Source: Trachythela sp. YZ-2020
Taxonomy: Eukaryota > Cnidaria > Anthozoa > Malacalcyonacea > Clavulariidae
Direction: 5' to 3'
NCBI GenBank assembly: GCA_016169945.1
Contig: JADLSH010000190.1
Location: 2,542,001-2,606,000 of the forward strand
Length of the DNA stretch: 64,000 nt
The position numbers and the translations under genes are program-made. This document shows positions 25,801 to 37,800 of this stretch, piece after piece. Position 1 is the stretch's first letter; every line of letters begins with the position of its first letter. A model generated the notes under the pieces. It saw only the letters and a list, made by a program, of their open reading frames with translations, had not been told where the DNA came from and made no database searches.

Positions 25801-28800
25801 TGGGACTTCCTGCTTTGTCGACGTTGCTTTGCAGTACGACTCGTCTTAGATGAAGTAGCGTTAGGTGCCGGTGAAGCCGCTGACCCAGTGCTGCTCGTAC
25901 TGTTGGCTCGACCACGTGACACAGGTACGGCAGGGTGAAACACAGAATCGTGGGTGTCAGTGGCGATGTTCGTGGGCTCAGATGACGGAGCAGGGATCTG
26001 GGACTTGTTAGTACTTGAGTTTCGATGCCCTCGGGGTTTCACGGCAGCGGCCGTTTCCGGCTTGTTCCGACCAGACTGGCTCGCAGAAGAACTTCTGCGT
26101 ATGCGTTTGGCGGGAACTTCAATTTCGGGAGCAAGATCATCACGTGATTGTCTCTTGTTGTGATAACTATTGATTAAAGAAAACAAAATTTAATCAGTCA
26201 CACAAACTACAATAGCGCTAATTTATCTTCAAAGAACCTATAGACCTAAACTAAACAACTGTATTTATATCGGATAGCTCTATCTGTTTTAAACTGTTCT
26301 CTCTAGAGGTCCTGTTAATCATCATAGATGCATAACAACTTACTTTTTATTTTCAATTGTCTCAATCGTGAAAACCTCTCCTGAGTCTTCAGGCATCGAG
26401 ACCACACTTCCGGTTGTCAGCGGTTGTCTCTCACCTTCCCTGAAGTCAAGCACATCATCGGGAAGCCTGGGCTTGAGTTTCGGATCTCCGGTAAAAACCT
26501 CATAACATTTCCATACATCAGGAGTCGATTTTAGGAACTTCGTATAAACATCATTCTTCGTTCGTGACGGCTTCTTACGATCGTCACCCGTTCGGACAAC
26601 TTCGGAAAGTCTCGTCGGAACCGGAGGGGTTAGTTTAAAAAATGTTTCACCGATATTATTGTTAATATTATCAATAAGATTCTCATTTGTGAAAGGTAGT
26701 GATGGTTTCACCGTTCGTGCCCCGTCGGTACTGTCCGTAGATTTGGGGTTAGCCTCGCTTTGACTATTTGGTTGGCGATTTTGATCTTCCACATACGTTG
26801 CTAGGTTACAAGTGGTCAATCCCTCAGATGCCGGGGTAATAATTCTTAGTTTATCCGCCCTTTGGTGGAAGGGCAATATCGGTTTGCGTTCTCGTTCTTT
26901 TTTCATTTTGTTTGCGATTGTGTTGTTGGTGTTTTGTGCCCCGGTTGGGTTGGGGCGGTTTATCCCAAAAGGTCTGTTCGGGGGTGTAGCCCGTGAACGA
27001 CTAACGTTGCTACTTGAGGTGCACGAACACGATTTACGACTTAAAGGTTCTTTTAAGTTCCAGAACGATTCTTGGTCCGCTTTGAAGTTTGTTCCAAATG
27101 CCTTGCTTTGGGCTGTTGTCACTCCTGGTGATTTACCCCTGAAAGTTAAAAACAGGAAAAAATTAGGACCTAATTTATTCTATTTATACTGGATAGCTCC
27201 ATCAGTTATAAATTGCTCTCCAAAGAGGTCATCTCTGACTGGTCCAGTGTTACTACTGGAAGAAACCCAAAGTCCCAAACTAAACTAACTTTTATAGCAT
27301 CGTACAGCTCAATCAGTTCTAAACTGTTCTCCTTGGAGGTCCAGTAAAAGTCATCGCTGACTGGTCCAGTGTTAGGGAAACCTAAACTAAACTAACTTTA
27401 TTTATACTGGATAGCTCTATCGATTCTAAGCTGTTCTCCCAAGAGGTCCAGTGAGGATCATCACTTATTAGGTACAGTATTACTAGGAGAGGAAACCTAA
27501 ACTAAACTATACTGGATAGCTCTATCAGTTCTACACTGTTCTCCCCATAGAGGTCCAGTAATGACCATTCCTTCTGGTTACTACAGGAAGATACCTAAAC
27601 CAGAGGTGGAAAAAGTATCGGATCCTGGGAATCTAGTTCCCAGAAATATTTTTGGATCTGAACTTTTGCAGAAAATTTTCACAGAAATTTCTAAAGTTAA
27701 TAATTAACTGATGAGCAAAAACAAAACTAGAGTATGCCCTAGAGTATGCCCTTCACTATATCAAATTGGACACTACTGAATATCAAGAAACAATACTCCA
27801 ATCAGTCAAAGATCATTGAACTCATTTTAATAATTATTAATTTTGAGTCTGAAACCCAGGTTCTCAGAAAGGAAAAAACCTTTTTACACCTCTGATCTAA
27901 ACTAACTTTATTTAGTAGACTGTATAGCTCTATCTGTCTGTACCAAACATAAATTAAACGAACTTTATTTTCACTAAATCACATGTCAAAATGCGACAAT
28001 ACATACGTTGATTTGGTGGCCGTGATGTCCTTCCATGCCTCATTAACTAGTTCACAGGCCACAGCCTTGCTGTCCGAGACTTTCGCCGTACACTCTGGCT
28101 TCGCCTCGGGCTCGGCCGGTGCTGTAGAAGTCACTGGCGCAAACGGAGAGGTTGGCGGAGTCATGAACGGGAGTGCCTGGCTTGAAAAATCTAGAATAAA
28201 ATTTTAGATACAATTTTATCAGAATAAGTGTTAGTAACATTTTTCGTTTGTTTACATATTTTGTTCTGAAACATATTGAAATAATCTTGAAATCTGCACA
28301 AACACCTACTTTATTACTATTTAATAATTAGTTATAGCTTTACTAAAAAGATATGTATATTTTAGACAAGTACTTCTCAAACTCATTAATAATTCATGTG
28401 CAAAACACAAAGGAAATCGCCACCGTATCGTTGTCTTGATACCACGGTAATAAACACCCATAAATTAACTCAACTTTCGCGTTGAATTTCTCTTTAAATA
28501 CTGGTTTGTTTGAGAAGCTATATCATACACTCGAAGTCGTTTATTATAGTGCTTTAAAAACACCTCAAAGTATGTTAAAAAACTCGGCTAGCGCCTTGTT
28601 TTTCAACACACTTTTCGGTGTTTCAAATCACTATTATAAACTCCTTCTCGTGTATGATATATTACATCATAAACTTTATGTTTCTTATCTTATAAGCACG
28701 ATAACGTCTTGAAGTAGTAGACTAAAGTAAAGCATATGGTCTTTGCTCTCAAAGTATATTGTAATTTACTTCGCTCAACCCCCAAAATTCTTCAAATCTA

Positions 28801-31800
28801 GACAAAATCATTCCTTATAGTTAGGCGGTTAGATGTAAGAATTGCGCATTTTGTGATAAAAGCACCATATTCATAGAAAGTGTGAATTTTTAACATGACA
28901 ATGAATATTTGATATGGAGGCATTTCAAAAATTTATGTTGACGGCTTAAAATTTGGACTTTCTTACATTTTCCAATTAATTAAACTCCTATACTTGTAAA
29001 AAACGTGAAATTTCATGTTCATGTAAAGCAATAATGACTTACATCATTGGAAAGGTTACAAAAAACTAGATATAGGTCATTTAGGCGGTTTCCCAGCCCA
29101 TTTCGAGTTATTGCTGTTCCAAATACTAGGGTGAAAATGCGTTTTTAACAGCTTGTAACTCAAGAAGGATTTGAAAAATCACGGTAACCACTTAAATGTC
29201 TTATATATAACTTTTTGTACGCTTTCTAATGATGTAATCATTTTTGCTATAAGTGAACTTAACACCTACTTTATTACTAAAATCTGCACAAACACCTACT
29301 TTATTACTATTTAATAATTAGTTATAGCTTTACTAAAATATATTATGTATATTTTAGACAAGTACATCATAAACTATATATTTCTTATCTTATAAGCACG
29401 ACAACGTCTTTAAAGACTAAAGTAAAGCATTTGGTCTTTGCTCTTAAAGCATGTTGTATTTTACTTCGCTCAACCCCCGAAATTGCTCAAAATCGAGACA
29501 ATTTTTGTCCATAATGAGCTAAGGTGCAGACCCACAGATAGGAATTTTAATTTAATTATCTATTGTTTGAAACAAAATATGTAAACAAAACACGCGCGCA
29601 TGAGCAGAACGGACTTCACAGCCACTTTAAACTTTAAATCTGGCCGATTTTTACTTTAATCATTCGCCCATTCCTTCGGCACAATTGCGACAAACTTGAA
29701 AAAGTTCGTGAACTTTTTGAAGTTTTGAGGCACTAAATCACATCGCTCAGCAGATGACACAGTGCGTTTAAAAACCTGTCCAGTGTTACCTTCAGAACTG
29801 TCATCGTCCAAGGAAACCAATACATAATGTGAGGGACATTTGATTAAATTTCCTCCCACTTTAACCCCAACCACCACAGGTATATCATGCTCTATCCCTT
29901 CAGGCACGTTAGTCCAGTCATCAACTACGTGCAGTGGAAAGAATCGTTTCCACTCTTCCAGAAGTTTGTTCACTCCGACACCATTGTGTTGATAGCTTTG
30001 GCCCGTCAAGTAGCCTCGTATACCATATGGACCGAGAATGACTACAATATATAGGAAGTTTTGTTAAAAACTACAGTCGAACCTGTATTAAGCGGTCACC
30101 CTCGGGGATTTCGCAAGTGACCGCTTAATACAAGTCTTGTAGAAAATCACAACACGGCTTAAATATAACATTTAATATAACTAAATTTGAACTAAACAGT
30201 AATACATTTCAATACACATACCAATACGTCCAAACGAACTGAAAATACTGTTGACACTTTTAGTGATTACGGAAGTTCGAGTAATGAGATAAACAAAACT
30301 TAGAAGACTTTGACATGTTACCGAATAAAGATTTAATTATATATTGTATTATGTTTGCTGTAGTTACTTCCCACTGACCGTTTAATACAGTTTCAAAAAA
30401 ATGAAAAATTAAGTTTGGGACCGTGGAAAAGGTGACCGCGTCCGCTTAATAGAAGTGACCGTTCAATAAAGGTCACTTAAATAGTATTTATATTATGAAA
30501 TTTTCGGGACTTTGCCTCATGACCGCTTAACAAAGGGTGACCGCTTAATACGGTGCCGCTTCATACAGGTTCGACTGTAGTTCGTTCAACCCTTCATCAT
30601 ATAGCCCAGGGGCCGGTTGTACGAAGGCAGTTTAGCTTAAACGGTAGATATGCCAAAATTAAATAACACTTCCACACATTAACTTGATTGTTCGATGAAT
30701 GTATCATCACCGGATATAGTTGTTCGATGAATGTATCATCACCGGATAGCTCATCCACCGGATAGGCTAAACGGGCTTCGTACAACCGGCCCCTGTTCAC
30801 ATAGCCAAAAAAACCTACCTTTAAAATCACCGTGCAGAGCTGTGGCCTTAGCTAAATCATCAGGCACAATATGTCGAACATCCGGGAGTTGTTTTACATC
30901 TACTGTCAAACATATTTTACCTTCTCCTTGCAGGCAAAATGCAAAGGAAAAGAACAACTTGTTTCTAAACAAATTTGAAGAAATTATGTTAATCATTACA
31001 CAGTTTGCTTGAGATTAAGAAACAGATCGAGTAATAGCTAGATCTAATCAGCTAACGTACGTTTATGCCAGTTGCCACCCAATTCACTCACATATATCAT
31101 TTAAATGCTTGGTTACCTTTGTTCCATTCTATGCTTACATTATCAGAACAGTGGTAACTAGGCATGCGAGTTATCTGAAAATGTGAATAGGTTACCTTTG
31201 TTTAATTCTATGCTTACATTATCAGAACAGTGGTAACTAGGCATGTGAGTTATCTGAAAATGTGAATTGGTTACCTTTGTTGCATTCTATGCTTACATTA
31301 TCAGAACAGTGGTAACTAGGCATGTGAGTTATCTGAAAATGTGAATTGGTTACCTTTGTTCCATTCTATGCTTACATTATCAGAACAGTGGTAACTAGGC
31401 ATGTGAGTTATCTGAAAATGTGAATTGGTTACCTTTGTTCCATTCTATGCTTACATTATCAGAACAGTGGTAACTAGGCATGTGAGTTATCTGAAAATGT
31501 GAATTGGTTACCTTTGTTTCATTCTATGCTTACATTATCAGAACAGTGGTAACTAGGCATGTGAGTTATCTGAAAATGTGAATTGGTTACCTTTGTTCCA
31601 TTCTATGCTTACATTATCAGAACAGTGGTAACTAGGCATGTGAGTTATCTGAAAATGTGAATTGGTTACCTTTGTTCCATTCTATGCTTATATTATCAGA
31701 ACAGTGGTAACTAGGCATGCGAGTTATCTGAAAATGTGAATTGGTTACCTTTGTTCCATTCTATGCTTACATTATCAGAACAGTGGTAACTAGGCATGTG

Positions 31801-34800
31801 AGTTATCTGAAAATGTGAATTGGTTGCCTTTGTTTCATTCTATGCTTACATTATCAGAACAGTGGTAACTAGGCATGTGACTATGTGAGTTATCTGAAAA
31901 TGTGAATTGGCTACCTTTGTTCCATTCTATGCTTACATTATCGGAACAGTGGTAACTACGCATGTGACTATGTGAGTTATCTGAAAATGTGAATTGGTTA
32001 CCTTTGTTCCATTCTATGCTTACATTATCAGAACAGTGGTAACTAGGCATGTGAGTTGTCTGAAAATGTGAATTGGTTATCTTTGTTCCATTCTATGCGT
32101 ACATTATCAGAACAGTGGTAACTAGGCATGTGAGTTATCTGAAAATGTGAATTAGTTACCTTTGTTTCATTCTATGCTTACATTATCAGAACAGTGGTAA
32201 CTAGGCATGTGAGTAATCTGAAAATGTGGATTGGTTACCTTTGTTGCATTCTATGCTTACATTATCAGAACAGTGGTAACTAGGCATGCAAGTTATCTGA
32301 AAATGTGAATTGGTTGCCTTTGTTTCATTCTATGCTTACATTATCAGAACAGTGGTAACTAGGCATGTGAGTTATCTGAAAATGTGAATTGGTTGCCTTT
32401 GTTTCATTCTATGCTTACATTATCAGAACAGTGGTAACTAGGCATGCAAGTTATCTGAAAATGTGAATTGGTTGCCTTTGTTTCATTCTATGCTTACATT
32501 ATCAGAACAGTGGTAACTAGGCATGTGACTATGTGAGTTATCTGAAAATGTGAATTGGTTGCCTTTGTTTCATTCTATGCTTACATTATCGGAATGTTCA
32601 GTGGTAACTAGGCATGCGAGTTATCCGAAAATGTGAATTGGATGGGAACGCATGAAGATATAGGTTAGCTGATTACAGGTCCATAGTCTTTCAAACACAC
32701 TTACTTCTCCGCTGCACTGGTTGATTTCTTGTCTAAATTAACAAACCATTTGCCAACACGCACATAATCTCTGGATAACAAGTGCCTGTAAAAATATATT
32801 ACAAGTTATATTTAACCTTTGTAAAGTTGTTTTCGGTGGCAGACACTTCCTTAAATATTGGGGGTGCGAAATTTGCTCCCCCCCCCTGGTGTCCACCACT
32901 GGTTATTGTGACAGTCATTTAATGATAATCAACAAAACAACAAGTTACATACTGTAATAATATATACAGTGGAACCCATATGGCCGTATTAACGGGGTGG
33001 CCGTATTAACGGGGTGGCCGTATTAACGGGGTGGCCGTATTAACGGGGTGGCCGTATTAACGGGGTGGCCGTATTAACGGGGTGGCGTGTGCGGGGTGGC
33101 CGTGTGCGGGGTGGCGTATTAGCGGGGTGGCGTATTAGCGGGGTGGCGTGAGCGGGGTGGCGTATTAACGGGTGGCCGTATTAGCGGGGTGGCGTGTAAC
33201 GGGTGGCGTATTAGCGGGGTGGCGTATTAGCGGGGTGGCCGTATTAACGGGTGGCCGATAACGGGTGGCGTGTTAGCGGGGTGGCCGTATTAGCGGGGTG
33301 GCGTATTAACGGGGTGGCGTGTAACGGGTGGCGTGTTAGCGGGGTGGCCGTATTAGCGGGGTGGCGTGATAGCGGGGTGGCCGTGCGGGGTGGCGTATTA
33401 GCGGGTGGCCGTATTAGCGGGGTGGCCGTATTAACGGGGTGGCCGTATTAACGGGTGGCGTATTAGCGGGTGGCGTGATAGCGGGGTGGCCGTATTAGCG
33501 GGGTGGCGTGTGCGGGGTGGCGTATTAACGGGGTGGCCGTGATAACGGGTGGCCGTATTAACGGGGTGGCCGTATTAGCGGGGTGGCGTATTAGCGGGGT
33601 GGCGTGATTAACGGGGTGGCCGTATTAACGGGGTAAGATCAAATGTATTAGTGTTTTGCTGGGACAAAAAAAAGTGACCGTATTATTGAGGTGACCGTAT
33701 TAACGGGGTGGGCGTAAGGCGGGGTTCCACTGTAATACAGTGTATTTAGTGGTCTTGTTTGTTGTGCAAACCTTGTGCATAAGATACTTCAATTCTCAGT
33801 TTGTACTAACCTTTCCAATGTGTTGTGAAGTGCTTTGAACAAAAGAACTTTAGCTTCGTTTGGGAAATTATTTTCCCAAGAACCATGGTCAGATTCTGAA
33901 AAAATATACATGGACAAATCTTTATATAGTTGAACATACACACGTAAAAATCTCACATCTTGTCAACACATCCAACAAGATGTGTTTGCAACAGGCTTGT
34001 AGCAAGCTTGTCAACAAGTTGTAACAATGTCGTCACTCATAACTTGTTAAAAAGTTGCTGAATTGCAGGACGATAACAAGTTGTTGGAACAACTTGTAAC
34101 AAGTCTGTTGAGTCAACTACCTTGTAGCAAGTGGTGAGCAAGCCGTTGACAACTTGTCAACAAGCTGGTATAACAAGCAGTATGAACACAACTGATATAA
34201 CAAGTTGTTGAAACAGCATTGGTACAAGTTTGCTGCAGGTTTGTTATAAGCTTCGGGTCTTTAGGACCAATCTACCTGAAAAATTCAACGAAAACTTGCA
34301 TTTTTCAGGTAGATCAATCCTAAAGACTCAAAGCTTATTGTATAGACGCTACGTACACTAGGAAGACACACATAGCTTTGTTACAAGTAGGGCTGTTCAG
34401 TGTACCGGTATACCGAAAATACTATTATTGAATCCAATATCGGCATATCGGTTTGAGTTTTTAAGTCATACTGATACACCGAAATTTCCAATATACCAGA
34501 ATACCAAAATTTTCTATATGCCAAAATCATTGATTTTGTTGTACTACTAACAATACAAAGAAGTAGAAATTTTCTCATAAAAATCTATATTGTTTTCTCC
34601 TTTTGGGTACTTTTGACTGTACTGCAGGCCCTGTATAAAATAACCTAAAACTAACCTTTCAAGCTGGTATCAACAATGTCAATGGTTCTTGGGTCATCTC
34701 CATACCAAAACAACCAGAGTTCCTTGGCACTCTCAGAACATGTTAAGCCCTGATTCAACCTCTGTGTTGTATACGGAGGCGAGTGCCTCCAGGAACACAG

Positions 34801-37800
34801 CACATTGTTCTCGAGAGCATTGGCAAATGACGCTAGGACAGGGTCGTCTAAAGGCCTGTCCAACGAACACTGATTTCCAGTATATTTACACCACTTTAGT
34901 GCATTGATATCAGCCTGAAATGAATTGAGAAAAATTTAGTATTTTCACTACATATTACATAATGCAATTCTTACTGCAACTTGCAACACAATTTCAGACA
35001 CAGAGTGATGTTAGGTAAAAAGTATATTCGCAGAGAAATTGTGAGAATGAATCTCCTTTTACTTTGCTGTTATGTTTCTTCCTAAAAACACCCAGGACGC
35101 GACAAAGAAATGAATGAGAATGATAATAGTTCAACCTGTTTTGTATAATGCAGGAGTCCTCGCTTCAAATTATGCAAATTTTGAAAAGACTAATACACTA
35201 AAACGTTCATGTTTATATTCATTTTAAAGTGTAGCCATTCAGCTTTCTAACGGTGGGTTTCGTTTCAAATTTGAATGATTGGTTTGCGAATAATATTTTA
35301 AGTGACTGTTATTGGAGAATCTAAAATTTGAGATGCGATAATAATCGATACTAATATATTTTTATCAACAAAGTGATAAAATTGAACATTTTTGCAATGA
35401 ATCATCAAAACCAAACAACTACGGCTTTCCATGCACTACTTTGAGTTCATTTACAAACTTTACATGCTTTAAAGATGGTTTAAAGGTGGTTTAAACCATG
35501 GTTTAAGCATGAACCGTGCGATCGACGGCGTTTGTGTCGACGATGGACATAAAATTGTTTTACTGTAATATGTGGATTGGATTTAGTTGTATCAATAAAT
35601 AAAACTATCGAATTTCTAGTAAAAAGTTATTAAATTATTCTTAATCCTTTTTCTCGTGTGGCAAGGACAATATTGAAGTTTAAACAACAAAATTCAAGAA
35701 TTTGACACACAAACTATGGAATAACATTAGTAAAATTGCATAATTATGCGGCATCTAAAGCTGATAGGTTCTACTAAATTTTTTTTATACACCCTGTAGT
35801 TTATTAGGAAAGCACCAAAAACAATAAACTTTCCAAAGACCAGGAAAAGATCATCTTGCATGGCAGGAAATAATTTAGTTTAAAATGGATGGCTGGAAAG
35901 GTTCCAATACAAATTATCTAATCTAGAGTACGGTAATGGAACATTATGCAACAAGGAGTAAAACATTTTGCTTCTACCGGACGAATAGTCAAAACAAAAT
36001 TATAACAAAAATATTTTCAGGCTATATATATGCAATGTGATTACATAATAAAACTTGAGAAACAATATGGGCTATATTAGCCTAAAGTTGCATTTTTCGC
36101 AACTGCTCCTGGTTAGGTCTAAAAATGTATATAAATTTTTGTTCGAATATTCCATCTACAAACACCTTCTACTATTCCATCTACAAACACCTTCTAGCTA
36201 ACGAGTATAGAGGGGTTTCACATTAAATAATAAACTTTTAAAATCCAGATTATTGTGCTGATACTTTAGCAGGCTTCATCCATCATTATGACGAACATTC
36301 CACAAAAAAATTAGGTTTGTGCAATTAGGTTTGTTTAAGTCAGCATTATTTCAAAAGTCGTTACATGCCATTTTTTTAGGCACAACGTAACTTAAAATTG
36401 TTGGTTTGGCTTTCAAACGGATCAGTAATCTGTTTCAAATTACAGTTGTAGCATTTTCGCTGAAGTGCTTTGAAATGTTTTTAATATATTACAAATTTTG
36501 TGATGCTACGTGAAATCCCTCTATTGCCCAGCATTTGACAAATATTAACTATTCTGGAGAAATTTAAGAGTAATCTTCTGCTGGCATTGTTTCAAATATG
36601 TAAATTAGGCTTCAGCTGGTGGGCCAGACCACTGAGCAGGGCAAGTGCACGCTTGAGAATATTTTGTCTAATGACTTTGCACACATGCTTTATGCCTACA
36701 CAGCTTGTATTTGTCATATATAAAATTAACAACAACTTAAGGGTACACTTGCCTAAAGTTCAGACGGGATTGCAGATTTGCACACCTAAATTTTTATCTT
36801 GCACACCGGAGATCTCTTCGAAAACTGCCCTACTCTGCAGTCTGGCTGATGTGGTTAACTTTTGATGGATCTACTCTGGAAGGGTCTATTCTGGAAACAA
36901 TTTACTCTAATATATCCACTCAGCATAAAAGTAACAATTAAGAGATAAATACAAGGCTGAGGTTCCTATGAATCCTTCATAATTCGCATCAGCAATTGCC
37001 TAAGCATATGCCGGGGCATATTTAGAATGTTCTATCAATTTTACTGAGGCAAAAATAGGCAAATTACGAAGACTACTATGAACATTATCAGCTAACGTAT
37101 GTTTATGCCAATTGCTACCCAATTGTTTCAATTCACTTAAACATATAATTTAAATGCTTGGTTACCGTTGTTCCATTCTATGCTTATACACATTGCCATA
37201 ACAATGGTAACTTTGGCATGTGAGTTTTCTGAAAATCTGAAGTGGGTGGCAATGGGTACAAACATGTGTTTGCTAATTAGGTCAATTGAGTTTGGGCAGC
37301 CACCGTACATTGGGCACAATATGATTTAGTTTTTAATAATTTGGGCCCCTGGCAAACATTTCACCATTTTAAGTTTCACACATCTTGTGATGGCTTAATG
37401 ATTTAAGCAACAAATGTGCTATTAGGTAAAGTTAAAGGCTTGGTGTGCTTTTATTGGCGGCAATAAGCTCTAATCTGCACCTTTTCATTCTGTCACTCTG
37501 GCTAACAGACTAGTCATACTCCCAGAAACTCTTAGTTTTCAATATCATCCACCACTCCACAGATCTGCTTGCATGAAGCACATTTAGCTCAATTGGTGCT
37601 TAATAAGGCCACAGATTGGCAGAACAGAACAATTCTCATGAAAGCACATTTCGCATTACATCATTTGCTTTGTGGTCAAAATTGTATTTCAAAAGTTGCA
37701 GAATATTGCATCATATATTAAAATTGGCTTTCAAACTAAACTCCTTGATTATTTTATTCTGTTTAATGCCAGATGATTTTACTTGATAAGGGGAGAGTCT

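Noticed and set aside
31110..32640. Regular repeat array resembling a CRISPR locus
   Set aside because: The 79-bp unit is continuous with no unique spacers, no cas genes, and lies in a eukaryotic intron within a MITE.
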